Source of the DNA: Nymphaea colorata
Lineage: Eukaryota > Streptophyta > Magnoliopsida > Nymphaeales > Nymphaeaceae
Length of the DNA: 64,000 bases
Assembly: GCF_008831285.2 (NCBI RefSeq)
Contig: NC_045140.1
Coordinates: forward strand, 7,808,505 to 7,872,504
Reading direction: 5' to 3'
Shown here piece after piece: positions 1 through 12,120 of this stretch. The first letter of the stretch is position 1; every line of letters starts with the position of its first letter. The notes under the pieces were generated by a model, which searched no databases, had not been told where the DNA came from, and saw only the letters and a list, made by a program, of their open reading frames with translations. Both the position numbers and the translations under genes were made by a program.

Positions 1-1090
1 ACCATTTACTTATATGCAAAAGGGGGTTTATATGACTGTGTTGGTGTGTGTAGATGATCTCATAGTAGTCGGAAATAGTCTTTTTAATATTGAAGAATTC
101 AAAAGATATTTTTGGCAAGCATTTTCCTATGAAAGATTTGGGGGAACTTAGGCATTTTATGGGACTTTAACTTGCTAGATCAGCCAAAGAGATTTATTTG
201 TCACAACATAAATATACATGTGACATTCTTGATGAGGTAGGTCTAATTCATGCACAACCATGTGACACACCAATGGAGTATAAACAAACACTTTCAGCCT
301 CAGATGGAGAACTGTCAAGTGATCCAACTTAATATCACTGTGTAATAGGGCGACTTATATACTTAACCATAACTGGGCCCGAAGTTACATTTGTTGTTCA
401 TGCTCTTAGTCGTCATATGCAGCACCCAACAATGATTCACTATAAAGCAGCTCTAAGAGTGAGATGGAACCATGTCAAGAACTCTTTTTTCCTGGAGGCA
501 GCAATTTAAAACTTACGACATATTGTAACGTTGATTTTGTAGCATGTAAAACTGTTGGATCTCATATTTACTTGAACAGCAGAAGGAGATCAGTTGGATC
601 TCATATTTACTTGAACAGCAGTAACTCAAGGAGATCACTTGCCTCTCATATTTACTTTAACAGCGGTTTGGTCTCATATTTACTTTAACAGCATTTTGGT
701 CTCATACAAGACTGAGAAACAAGCAACTGCTTCTCAATCATCAGCTGAAGCCGAATACAGGTCTAAGGGAAACACATGCTCTGAAATTTTATGGCTACAA
801 AATTTTCTCCTTAACTTTCAGGTTGATAATTCATCTTTAGTTCAAATTCTATGCAACAACAGGTCAGCTATTCAGATTGGATCAAATCCAATTCTACATG
901 AGCTTACCAGACATGCAGAATTGGATTGCCATTTGGTTCATGACTTGCTGAAGATGGCACTGTTTCAACCAGATATATTGCTTCACATGAACATGTTGCA
1001 GACTCATTTACAAATGCTTTGGCAAAGGATCAGTTTCAAAATTTAAGGTGCAAACTAAGCATTGTCAATCTCTATGCTCCGTTTGAGGGG
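1..1090 (+). mobile_element. Ty1-copia fossil, RT end and RNase H
   Basis: Fragment of a Ty1-copia retrotransposon, cut by the window edge. The + strand encodes copia-type reverse transcriptase (the YVDDL-type region near the start) and RNase H with a KTEKQATASQSSAEAEYR-like segment near 710-770, the usual hallmark. It ends in a purine-rich tract just before an LTR beginning TGTTAAAG. A short run of tandem copies of a roughly 45-bp segment lies in the RNase H part. The element is clearly broken, with several breaks, and is old. The same sequence lies in longer context at 20750-22841. Confidence 0.9.
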
Positions 1091-1256
1091 GTGTTAAAGT
1101 TGCAGCAGTGTAAAATCTCTAACGATTAAAAGTTCAAGTGGCAATTTATGCATAAGATTAGTGTCAATGAGCATATCTGTAAATTATAATATGAGGTTAA
1201 CCATTCATTCATTCTATAATCCATATATAAGCAATGAGAAAACCTAATTGTCATTA
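1091..1256 (+). mobile_element. Ty1-copia LTR fragment
   Basis: Begins TGTTAAAG directly after a purine-rich polypurine tract, as a 3' LTR should. It contains a TATA-like CCATATATAAGC near 1220. It is followed at once by GGCC-rich hAT-like sequence, so the LTR is either interrupted or cut there. No second LTR was found. Confidence 0.6.
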
Positions 1257-1428
1257 GGCCTGGACATTGGGCCGGTTCGATAATCAGTTGGGCTCGGCCC
1301 GAGCCAAGTTCGTGACTGCTGACCGAGCCCAGCTCGACACCCGAGACCCAAGCCCGGCCCGGTGAAAAAATATATTTTTTAATATAAAATAATACACAAA
1401 TACAATTAATTATAATAAAATATACATA

Positions 1429-1476
<48 letters not shown>

Positions 1477-1600
1477 TTTTGGGCCAAATCAGGCCAAACT
1501 GAAATAGCTCCATACCCATTTCTCTGGCCGGGCCCAGGCTTGAGTTTGGTAGGCAGGGTACCAGGTACCCAGCCCGGTCACTTCAATTCTGGCTGAGGCA
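1257..1600. mobile_element. hAT-like non-autonomous element, one terminus visible
   Basis: Starts TAGGCCTGGACATTGGGCCG, the form of many plant hAT MITE termini, and is rich in GGCCCGAGCC-type words at both ends around an AT-rich middle with a TA microsatellite (1432-1472). No clean right terminus or target-site duplication was found, so the right edge is approximate. It appears to sit in the copia LTR. Confidence 0.45.
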
Positions 1601-1946
1601 TGGAACCGGATGAATTCATAAAATTTTCCTAAAAATTCTAACTTACACAAAAAAAAAACCTGTGTCTTTTATTGTGGCCCATTCTTTGGGTGCAGTTTTA
1701 AAAATTTCCTTAAAAATTACGAAGAAACAGATAATTACATATAGAGGTAGGTATAACCAATATAAAGTGGAATGTAGATATTTGCCACCATGAAAGCAGG
1801 GTACTCACGAGAACGAGCAATGGATAGGCATAACATTTAATGAATATGCAAACAATTGGCAGGCATAAGAGATACAAAATTTTCCAATAACAATAGGTTA
1901 CATATAAATTATAGTTCACATCAACATATTCCACTAGCCTCTAATC
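1601..1946. other. AT-rich spacer
   Basis: No gene, RNA or clear repeat boundary seen. AT-rich DNA between the hAT-like fragment and a possible exon. The second copy lies at 23351-23695. Confidence 0.5.
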
Positions 1947-2134
1947 TCAGTTTCTGACTCCCCTGGGTTGAGAGCAAGAGGTCAGCTTCAACTGCAATAT
2001 TCCAAAAAGTGCTCTCTGTGTGCTTCCCATACTCTTGACTTTCACAAAAGTATCCCCAACACCAATTGCATTACCTTGCCGGGGCCAACCACAGGGAAGA
2101 AGCAAACGGGTGAGCGTTCCAGGACAATCAAATC
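1947..2134 (-). pseudogene. Possible exon, unassigned protein
   Basis: On the minus strand an open frame of about 62 codons follows a strong polypyrimidine stretch and an AG, and ends in a stop at 1947-1949. The peptide starts near RFDCPGTLTRLLLPCGWPRQ and continues through GVGDTFVKVKSMGSTQRALF. I do not recognise it. Its composition looks like real coding sequence rather than AT-rich noise, and it lies on the same strand as the exons at 2377 and 3751. It could be the end of a host gene or an exon stranded by later insertions. Confidence 0.3.
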
Positions 2135-2376
2135 TTATAGCCCAATCAAGAGAAAAAAAAAAAACACAGGAAATCTATAGTGGCACCCGCATACAAAATA
2201 ATACTACCTATCAGAGTGCCAGGAGAGAAGTTAATCTTTACACACCGGAAGCAGGCTTTAGTTTTGAACTATCATGTAATCAAGGAACAAGTATCCACAA
2301 AATGTAAACATACACACTCACATAAATGCAAACAAAAGCAAAAGAGAGGGATTCTGAACCTGAGAATGTTACAAGT

Positions 2377-2622
2377 TCAGCCTGTGCATGAAGCTTGAAT
2401 TTCCTCTTGGCTTTTTTGTGTGTCAAGCAGATCATTGGACATTACAGACGGTATTCTATGGCGCTTAAGAATATGAGGGGTAGCAAGTTTGGCTTTAATG
2501 TAGTTTAAAACAATAACTCGATCTTCATCAAGGTCAAACCGTATCCACTTATCTATGCAGTTCTCCACAAGTCCACAGAGATGTTTTAGGTTTTCAACTT
2601 CAACATCATTCACCTTCCTAGC
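2377..2622 (-). pseudogene. Probable exon, unassigned protein
   Basis: A minus-strand open frame of 81 codons plus stop begins right after a TTATACAG splice acceptor at 2623. The predicted peptide starts [20 protein letters not shown], then has [20 protein letters not shown], and reads like a charged helical domain. It ends in a stop at 2377. I cannot place it in a family. It does not match the part of CTF4/WDHD1 that should follow the exon at 3751, so it is either a different gene or the remnant of a deleted and rearranged locus. Confidence 0.4.
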
Positions 2623-2748
2623 CTGTATAACATGTTGCAGCTTGCGTTAAGCAAAGGATTACAGGAAATCATTATAAACATCCAAAGTAGGATCAACCAT
2701 ATATTATGCAAAAAGTATAGGGAAATTTCAAAAGACCTAGACAACTAC

Positions 2749-3735
2749 AAGCAAACATTGCATTGGCATAAGCTTTTGTGCTTCAATGTACCCAAGTAAA
2801 CTTACCAGTTTATTATTGTTTCGAAATTCTTGTATGCAGAGATTTCACACTTCAGCTCCTCCAAGTAAACGTGCATCGACATAAGATTTTGAGCATCAGC
2901 ACCCCCAAGTAAACATAGAAATGCATAATTTTCTTGTGTTTTGGTGTAAGATTTTGTGCTTCAGTACACACAAGTAGACACACTTTGGTATAAGATTTTG
3001 CACTACGGCACCTCTAAGGAAACATGCCTTAACCTAAGAATTCTCGCTTCAATGCACTCAAGAAAACATACTAGCCTACATAAGTTTTCAAACGTGTTCA
3101 TTATAGTTCAGATTTCATTTCATAGTTCTAATCCAAATCACATATTCAAGTCTTATTTCTATGTTTGCATCTCATATGCAAGTCTCAGATCTGGTTGATC
3201 TTTATAGATCCAGATTCACTATTCTCAATTCAGATCTTGGATATCAAAGCAGAATCCAATTCTAACCATATCTAGATCCATCATCTAGAATTGTTCTTGG
3301 AACTGGACTTAGATTGGGTCTCAAGATCAAACCTAGATCTAGGATCCACATTTGAGTTTAATGCACATTATATCTCAAAAATGTATCATGTTTTTCTCAC
3401 TCCACGCTTAATATTAATTCACATGTAAGCACTTGAAATGTGCATAGTTTTTTGTTGAGGGCTCGATACAAACGAAATTGAAATCAACATCTATATGTAG
3501 TCTGAATAGACATTTTTCTGATTTACATCAAGTTTCAAAATAAAGTTTAAAAGTGTGTTTTCTCCTCTTCATATTCACGCATCGTTCACCCATTGCTTTT
3601 TATGGAATTGATTTCAAAGTCTAGACAAGATCACAACAAGCAAATTTTGATTGAAAATGTAGTTTTAACATATGGTTTTGAGTTTTGAGAGTAGAGAGAG
3701 GGAGATAAATTTTAGTCATGTAGATTCAAGGGAGA
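2749..3735 (+). mobile_element. Ty3-gypsy LTR fragment
   Basis: Matches the minus-strand LTR-like block at 39670-40660 and, over its last 120 bases, the block starting at 10398. The left part is a run of degenerate units of about 50-60 bp with words such as CAAGTAAAC and CATAAGATTTTGTGCTTCA. It lies just beyond the splice donor of the CTF4-like exon at 3751-3885. No target-site duplication seen, so this is a rearranged remnant rather than a clean solo LTR. Confidence 0.6.
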
Positions 3736-3750
3736 TAAGCATTAACAGAC

Positions 3751-4395
3751 CTTTGAATCATATGAACTTAGTAAGCCTTCTTCACTGAACCCTAACCATG
3801 TAAGATATGAACCAGGAGTCAGTGGCAAGCGGCCTTTTGTGATTAGAGTTCTTTTGGAAATATCCAACATGTTAAATTCCAACACCTGTAAAACCATAAA
3901 TGTTTGATAATTCAGAAAGGCAACTGACACTTCTTCTTTTTAAAAAAAAAAAAGAAGAGAAATCAACTAAAAGAACTTTTCTGGAAAATACACATCCTCT
4001 AGTATAATATGATCACATTGTAATTTAGTAACAGCCCTTCATATCAGACCCAAATGTAAAAAAAAAAGAAGAGAAATCAACTAAAAGAACTTTTCTGGAA
4101 AATACACATCCTCAAGTATAATATGATCACATTCTAATTTAGTAACAGCCCTTCATATCAGACCCAAATGTAAAAAGCTAATCCATGATGCCCTTTGGGG
4201 TTTGCATTGAAGATACAATGTGGAACAAAAAGCCAAAAAACAGAATTAAATAAGTAAACATTACTTTCACAAAGATAGATTATTAAGTACCTGATCTCCA
4301 TTGGGAAGACATTCAGAAGCATGCGTAACAATAACAAGCTCATCCTTGTGGCCTGCAGTGGCAACCACTGGTCCATCAACAGATAGAACATAGTT
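3751..4395 (-). pseudogene. CTF4/WDHD1 (EOL1-like) gene fragment, two exons
   Basis: Two spliced exons on the minus strand: 4291-4395 (35 codons) and 3751-3885 (45 codons). Both have correct CAG acceptors and AG|GT donors and are in phase. The first encodes NYVLSVDGPVVATAGHKDEL through ECLPNGDQ. The second encodes VLEFNMLDISKRTLITKGRL followed by PLTPGSYLTWLGFSEEG and SSYDSK. This is the segment joining the WD40 propeller to the SepB domain of CTF4/WDHD1 (Arabidopsis EOL1), the trimeric replisome hub that links the CMG helicase to polymerase alpha. The exons that should flank it on both sides are not recognisable here, and a gypsy LTR fragment starts 15 bases past the last donor. I therefore call it a gene remnant. 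A second copy is at 25500-26144. Confidence 0.75.
3942..4171. repeat. Tandem duplication, two units of about 114 bp
   Basis: Two head-to-tail units starting AGAAGAGAAATCAACTAAAA (near 3953 and 4067) lie in the intron between the two CTF4-like exons. They differ at only a few positions, so the duplication is fairly recent. The same pair is at 25691-25920. Confidence 0.85.
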
Positions 4396-7120
4396 CTGGA
4401 AAATGAAAACCACACTGGTTTCATTAGTGATCCCAAAAGTACAAAATTTCACCCTCAAAAAAATCCATAACGCCAATTGAATAATTTCCTAAATAAAAGG
4501 ACCAGCAGGTTAGGAGAGATGTAACTGCTTAATCATCATACTGGTTACAAGGAGATCCAGCTAAAAAGCATCTGTTTTAAATTTTAGCTGACATTACCAA
4601 GTTTTGGACAATAATTCCATTAAAAGCTAGCAAATTCAAACATTCAAATACTTTGCCAACTTGCTTTTCAATAGTGTAAAGATCTTAGCAATTATAGAAA
4701 ACAAGATACTTTTAATTGGCTGTGCTTTATCTTGTCTGGCTCCATCCCTATCAAATATAATATCCTGAAGTGTGTATGCAAAAAAAGCAATTTTCATGAT
4801 TTTTCATGGCAATATTACAAAACAAGAGGTATTCACTTAACATGAATTTTCTCAAACTTCAACCTATGAGCTAATTAAAGGGAGAAAAATTATTAATTAT
4901 GCATAGGCAAATGACCATCAAATGAAGGCAGGTCTAGGCAGCTGATGACCAAAAGAAAAAAACCACTTAGGGCCTAGATGGTGCTTTTCAGGGGACCAAA
5001 TTGCATTTTTCCACTTGGTCGGACTCAGACTGTTATACTTAACAAAGAAGAGGAAAAAAAACAAAAGCAGAAAACAACAAAGTATGGAAGTGATGCCTCA
5101 GGAGAGAACATTCCCCCTCCCTTTGTCCCTAGGGTCCAAGGCAGATCCCATTGCAAGTGTGAGCCCAATGCATACTATATCACATGAGTGCAGAATGCGG
5201 ATGCTCGTGCAGGTGCGGATGTAGGTGCCGGAGCAACGTATCCCAAAAAATTTGGGTACAATGGTGTGGCGAGGGTGTATATATAACATATTTATTATAT
5301 ATATATAAATGTATGTATTCATAATATATATAATCTTAAATTGTTTCTTAGCTTAATCTGTTCTTTCTTTTTACTTTTATTACTATACATAAAGAAAGAA
5401 AAGGACAGGGAGAAGAAAAAAAAAGAATGGAAAATATTTTGAACTTGCATAAAAAAGGATGCGGTTGGGGTGCATGTCGAAGCTGCACCAGCACCAGCGT
5501 CGTGTCGACACAGGTGCGGCCCCTTTTTTGAAGAGTCCGTGTGTCATAGAATGCACATCAATTAGTAGGGCTGTCACCTCAAAACATAGAGGCCCAACAT
5601 CTAAGGAAATCGAATAGACAACTAGAGTTTCATCTGATCACTAGACTGACCAGTGTAAACTTCGAGTTTTGGAAAAGGTCTACCTTAATCAATATTTTTT
5701 TCAAAGTAGAAGAGTAAAAAAATGTTAGTAATTAAATAAATAATATTTGTTTGGTTTACCTGACATGTACCTTATTTAGGCTAACACCAGATGCCTAGGC
5801 ATAGGTGAGAACAGTCCGCTTCTGAATTTTAACTAGATGTCACAATATTTTCAAAAATATTGCAACATTAATGTGAAAATAGAAAAACGAAAAAAAGGAA
5901 AAAAATCATGATATTTTGTAAAAAAAACAAACATATATTTATTGCATCATTTTCACAATTTTTTTCTATTTTTTAATATTGATGTTATCATGGATTTAAA
6001 TTTAAACATAAAGTAAATTACTTTCACCATTTTTATCATCATCAAAACATTCCTTTTATCACTTTTATATAGTTGTATTTATGTTTCCTTATTAGTTTCT
6101 GATTTATTTCATTTACAGTTACTTTTCTTATTTTTTTAAGTTTTCCTAGTTTTTTCGAAGATTTCCTCCAAAAAAAAAAACAACTTTGCTGATTAGTACC
6201 CAAGAAAAATCTCGCCATTAAAAACCTAAGAACTTTGTCACATGGGTACTGCTGTAAAGGCAGTGTACCCGTACCGGCCAGGTACGACACTGGTGCTGGT
6301 ACTGGTACTGTCTTGGATATCTCTTGTGTACTGGACAAACAGTACCGGGTACAATCAACGTACACAAGACTGTATCCGTTCAATTTAAAACTCGATCAAA
6401 GTTGACCAAGTCCTTTCTTATTCAAAATTTATGATTTCAGTTTTGTTCTTTACACCATTTACACTCAGGAAACACATACAAAGTTGTGTTTTCATATTTT
6501 TTTCAATAGTTTCTTCTTTAGAAACTATAAATTTTGAATCATGAATGTGTTATTTTGTTTGAATTCTTATTATGTTTTATACATGTATATACAGACGTAC
6601 CCCCGTACCCAAGTTTTTTTAAAATAGTCCGAACTCGTACCCGTACCAGCACCCGCACCTATGTGACATAACCTGAGAACAATATTTGTAACAATGGTTT
6701 TAACAAAAGAGATTACTATATAGCCAAACAGACTGCATCTCAAGTTTTCTATTTAGTTGACAAGACCCGAGAAATAAGTCAGCCGTATAAAATGGCAATT
6801 AGACGTGTTTTTTTGTAAGCATGAAAAAAACGTGTTTTTTCCCGTTTTTTATTTTTTATTAATTTTTATTTTTTATAGTTTTCAGGATTTATTAAATGTT
6901 TTAAATTTTTTAAAAATTTGTCGAGATTTTCTTGAGATATTCCCGAGATATACAACTTTGCCATATTATACCCGAAAAATTATTCGTCGTATAATACCCG
7001 TACATGATATAAGTGACAATACCTTATAGATCCTTAAAAGGGGGAAAAAAAGTGAAATGCAATGATAAAGTTAGTAACAGAACAAGCTGGAAGGAAATAT
7101 AAAATCAAACACCAAAGCAT
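4396..7120. other. AT-rich spacer with GTACCCGTACC-type repeat remnants
   Basis: No gene recognised. The stretch holds several patches built on GGTACGGGTAC/GTACCCGTACC words: near 5195-5290, 6225-6370 and 6595-6672. The last is followed by TATGTGACATA. The same words and the ATGTGACA motif border a segment at 54570-55080, so this is likely an old MITE family. Long A and T runs are frequent. Second copy at 26145-28857. Confidence 0.5.
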
Positions 7121-10100
7121 GGCATCCACCTCTTTATTTAAATAAATTGTGAATATCATTTATGTCTGATTTGGCAATGTATAAAAGATAGCAGTCATAA
7201 ACCCGCAAAATCTGCAACCTTATGCTTTTATGGATACATTCAGGTTGTGAAAAGGAAAAACAAATGTGAAAATTTAAGGAAAATTGAAAAACAAAATCCC
7301 CAAGAAAAAAAAAATACTTAGGGATTAGCAAAATAAAATACACTTTATCTGCAACAAAGAATTAAGATAAACAAAGCAATCAAAGAACTTTGAAGGCTAA
7401 ATGTGACTTCCACATTAAATTCAGAGTAAAAACTCATCATATTGCTTTGTTTATTAACTATGAGGGGCATGAACTATTGTCAAGAGGACTAACAAAAAAT
7501 CACGAAATAAAACCAGGAAAAGGTTCAATGTAAAACTATTGAAGGAGAAGATGCATACAAGAGAACACAAGTGAGAAAGCAAAGAACCAGGGTATGACAG
7601 ACATGGTAACTTTAGAAAAAGTGGGTACCAGGGCATGACAGGATATACATATTTATTATGCAAAATAACACAAAAAAAAATAAAAATGAAAGCAAGATTT
7701 AAATAAAAAAGTTATATAAATAAAGACATTACTCGTTAATGAACCACAACTATAAAAACAACATGAAAACTGATTTGAAAAAAATTAAGTCAACTAAAAA
7801 TTAAGCAGTTTGGATCAACTTCGATCTAAAATTAAGCAATTTGGGTACAGGTACAATGAGAAGGGGTAAGTGGACCCTAATGAAGTACCTATGTGACTTA
7901 GATATTTATACATAGTTTGATACAACAAGAAAACCTCCTAAACTAGTTAAATTCATATGTTAATTATTCCTAGAGCTAGTATTAGCATCATGATTTTTGG
8001 AATTTAGAATCGCCCAAAACATGGCATCAACCTTTTTATTTAAATAAATCGTGAATATCATTTATGTCTCATTTGGTGATGTATAAAAGGTAGCAGTCAT
8101 AAACCCGCAAAATCTGCAACCTTATGCTTTTATGGACACATTCAGGTTGTGAAAGGGAAAAACAAATTTGAAAATTTAAGGAAAATTGAATAACTAAATC
8201 CCCAAGAGAAAAATACTTAGAGATTAGCAAGACAAAATACACTTTAGCTGCTACAAAGAAATAAGATAAACAAAGCAATCAGAGAACTTTGAAGGCTAAA
8301 TGTGACTTCCACATTAAATTCAGAGTAAAAACTCATCATATTGCTTTGTTTATGACCTATGAGGGGCATGAACTATTTATCAAAAGAGAACTAAAAAAAA
8401 GATTACGAATAAAACCAAGAAAAGGTTCAATGTACAATTATTGAAGGAGAAGATGCATACAAGAGAACACAAGTGAGAAAGCAAAAAACCAAAAGAAAGC
8501 ACAGAAAGTAAGGTTTTAGCTGTGAAATATGGGAACAGAGATGTGGATACAGAAATGGCAACTTTAGAAAAAGCGGGTGCCAAGGTATGACAGGATATAC
8601 ATATGCATTATGCAAAATGACACCAAAAAAAAAAAATCAAAATGCAAGCAAGAGTTAAATAAAAAAGTTATATAAATAAAACATTACATGTTAATGAACC
8701 ATAACTCTAAAAACAAAATGAAAACTGATTTGAAAAAAATTAAATCAACTAAAAATTTGGATCAGTTTTGATCTAAAATTAAGCAGTTTGGGTACGGGTA
8801 CGACGAGAAGGGGTACGTGGACCCTAATGAAGTACCGTGACTTAGATATTTATACATAGTTTGATACAACAAGAAAGCTTCCTAAACTAGTTAAATTCAT
8901 ATGTTAATTATTCCTAGAGCTAGTAATAGCATCATGATTTTTGGAATTTAGAATCGCCCAAAGCATGGCATCAACCTCTTTATTTAAGTAAATCGTGAAT
9001 ATCATTTATGTCTCATTTGGCGATGTACAAAAGATAGCAGTCATAACCCGCAAAATCTGCAACCTTTTGTTTTTATGGACACATTCAGGTTGTGAAAGGG
9101 AAAAACAAATTTGAAAATTTAAGGAAAATTGAATAACTAAATCCCCAAGAGAAAAAAAAATATTTAGAGATTAACAAGATAAAATACACTTTAGCTGCTA
9201 CAAAGAATTAAGACAAAACAAAGCAATCAGAGAACTTTGAAGGCTAAATGTGACTTCCACATTAAATTCAGAGTAAAAACTCATCATATTGCTTTGTTTA
9301 TGAACTATGAGGGGCATGAACTATTATCAAGAGAACTAACAAAAAATCACGAAATAAAACCAGGAAAAGGTTCAATGTAAAACTATTGAAGGAGAAGATG
9401 CATACAAGAGAACACAAGTGAGAAAGCAAACAACCAAAAGAAAGCACGGAAAGTAAGGTTTTAGCTGTGAAATATTAGACAACTAAGTCATATGGGTATG
9501 GGTACAGAGACATGGATACGAACATGGCAACTTTAGAAAAAGTGGGTACCAGGGTATGACAGGATATACATATGTATTATGCAAAATAACACCAAAAAAA
9601 ATCAGAATGAAAGCAAGATTTAAATAAAAAAGTTATATAAATAAAGACATTACACATTAATGAACCATAACACTAAAAACAAAATGAAAACTGATTTGAA
9701 AAAAAAAATAAGTCAACCAAAAAGTAAGCAGTTTGGATCAGTTTCGATCTAAAATTAAGAATCTTGGGTATGGGTAAGACGACAAGGGGTACGTGGACTT
9801 GGACAAAAAGTAAGCAGTATAATATATTCTCAAAGTACAACTTGGAGAAATTTTCAAAGTGTAGTGTCCATGGAGAAAGTAATTTCTTGGTATTCTAATA
9901 CAGCAGTTGTAATTGGAATTTAACTTCTGGACGGTCGACTGTGCCTTTTCATTTGTTATGAAAAGCATTTATCTGCTTCATGTTTAAGAAAAGTAACCTT
10001 GTCTACAGTTGACCGTCCAGAAGTTAAATTCCAATTACAACTGCTGTACTGATTACCAAGAAATTACTTTCTCTGAAGACACTCTACACTTTGAAAATTT

Positions 10101-10228
10101 CTCCAAGTTGTACTTTGAGAATATATTATACATAGTTTGATACAAGAAAACTTCCTAAACTAGTTAAATTCATATGTTAATTATTCCTAGAGCTAGTATT
10201 AGCATCATGAGTTTTGGAATTTAGAATT
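7121..10228. repeat. Tandem array, three units of about 0.9 kb
   Basis: Unit starts are at 7121, 8023 and 8967, each beginning GGCATC(A/C)ACCT and ending near CATCATGATTTTTGGAATTTAGAAT. Units 1 and 2 are about 902 and 944 bp. Unit 3 is lengthened by the foldback element at 9818-10130. Units share GGGTAC-type words and AT-rich filler but have no conserved long reading frame. Only units 1 and most of 2 reappear in the second copy (28858-30517). Confidence 0.85.
9818..10130. mobile_element. Foldback MITE with 125-bp terminal inverted repeats
   Basis: The left arm 9818-9942 and right arm 10005-10130 are near-perfect reverse complements around a 62-bp loop. Termini are TATAATATATTCTC and GAGAATATATTATA. 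RNA from either strand would form a long hairpin. It sits inside the third unit of the 0.9-kb array, whose left flank was altered during or after insertion. A terminal TA may be the duplicated target. The superfamily is not certain: long arms recall Mutator-type foldbacks, TA targets recall Tc1/mariner. Confidence 0.85.
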
Positions 10229-10397
10229 GTGTAAAGGAAATTATTCCATGTTGAACAGGAAGACATTAATGAAGAAGCCATGGAGCCATCTGCTTCAACG
10301 CATCTAGAATTTCTGAATCTTAGAATCATCTAGAACAAACACAGAAATCATTTTTTCCTCCACTTACAGAAAATTTGTAACATCTTTGGTGTCATCT

Positions 10398-12120
10398 ACA
10401 ACAAGCAAATTTTGATTGAAAATGTAGTTTTAAAATATGGTTTTGAGTTTTGAGAGGAGAGAGAGGGAGATAAATTTTAGTCATGTAGATTCAAGGGAGA
10501 GGCTCCCTCTCCCTCCTATATATAGGGGTTCATCCCTCTCTCACTTCACACACTTGAGCTTTCCTTGAGAAGTCCAATAAAGTTGGTAAAAAAAGATTGG
10601 TTTAAGTCGTGTTTCGGGTTGCATTAGTACTCAGCCTAAACCCAACCAAACTCGACATAGGGGTCATGGGATTAAGTTCAGCTAGGGTGCCAGCTTCAGG
10701 TAAATTAATATTTCCTCTTCTTTTTTTCTTTGCAATTTAGTTCTTTTTCTTTATGCATTTTTAGTTTAATTTTTTGCTTTCATCATGTCTAGTTTAGTTT
10801 TCTTTTTGCTTTTAGATTGTTTAGTTTTCTTTTTTGCTTCTAAATGTCCAGACTAATTCATCTTTTGCTTAGTTTAGCATGTTTATTTTCTGGATTAGAT
10901 TTATTTTAATGTCTTAGGGTAGGCATAGGTCAAGTATACTTCTCTCTTCCTCGCCTCTTTCTTTTAATTGCACGTTTTTGGTTTACGTAGTTTTACTTAA
11001 GTCATCCATATAGAATAAAGTTTCCTTTTGTGCTTTTTTTGGCATGTTTTGCACCTATGTTTTAATATAGACAGTACCACCTTTGCATCCACATGCACCC
11101 CTTGTTTGAAACCAGATTGGGTCAAGTAGCATACCCTATGTTTATCAGTCCAAGTATGTGAAAACTTGAACCCAGCTTGGTCATCATTCAAAAATCATTT
11201 CAAATCATAATTTTCCAAAAATATTTCCAAAATCGATCTCTTTAAAATGATTTAAAAAAACCTTAGGCCTTGTAGGCATGGAGTCCAATCCTAATTCAAC
11301 TCTCTAAGACTTATCCGAGGCCTGTATTAGAGCCTACTACATGTGAACTCAATCCATGGCCTAGGTCTAGTCAAACTTCTTTACAAACTCATTCACATGG
11401 AATGAATGAAGCTGATATCACATGGTTTGACTAAAACCAAACCCACTTATTACAGTCAAACCCAAGTGGGTTCAAATCCAGCATTAGATAAAACTGAACT
11501 CGGCCATTTTGACCAACTTACCCTTAGCATATTTGGATCTTAGATCTCAATTCGAAATATAAGATTTAAATCAAAAAGCTCATGCTGATTTAAACTTGAA
11601 TCTTAAGCCCAATTTTAGCATAGTTAGATTTGGATCCCAAAATTTGGATTATGGATCTTGGATCTATGACTTTGGATCTTAAATCTTAGATCTTGGACTT
11701 CAAAGCTTGGATTTTTTAACAGATTTCACATCAAGGTTATAGGTGTCATATTATGGATTTTGGATATCAGTTTTGATTTCAAACCATAACAAACCATATA
11801 TTTTGGATTTTGGATTGTGGATCTCAGGTTTTGTATTTTGGATCAGATTTTATAGCATAAGCTTTGGATAAAAAATCTTAGATCAATATTCACAAGATCA
11901 TACCCAAATACAAAATTTTTAAACCTGGTATTCATTAGACTTAGATCTATCCTTTTATAATTTGGATCTTAAGAGATCCAATCATGAATACAAGATCAAA
12001 ACTACTGGATTTCTGACCTTGCTTTTTGATATTTTGGCTTTATATGACATTTCTAATTTCAAATTTAGAACAAGAATCTTATAACTCTCTCAAATACCGA
12101 TTTAAATTTTTGGATTCAAA
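10398..12120 (+). mobile_element. Ty3-gypsy LTR-like fragment with promoter and 3' part
   Basis: Its first 106 bases repeat the end of the LTR fragment at 3630-3735. It then continues through a TATATATA box (10517-10524) and into sequence that recurs in reverse at 38516-39780. The later part is a dense run of degenerate TTGGATCT words. This looks like the downstream portion of the long LTR whose upstream portion lies at 2749-3735. Boundaries are approximate on the right. Confidence 0.55.

Larger units (their letters stand above)
1..8789 (+). repeat. Large direct repeat, first copy
   Basis: This segment recurs in the same orientation at 21752-30517, so the repeat period is about 21.75 kb. The copies are nearly identical over copia, hAT-like, CTF4-like and AT-rich DNA. 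Differences are mostly one-base length changes in homopolymers and in the TA run. The repeat may extend left of the window. Either a true tandem duplication or a redundant contig end or haplotig would explain it. Confidence 0.95.

Noticed and set aside
7121-9740. CRISPR-like or satellite array
   Set aside because: Units are about 0.9 kb and in plant DNA; no short repeat-spacer pattern.
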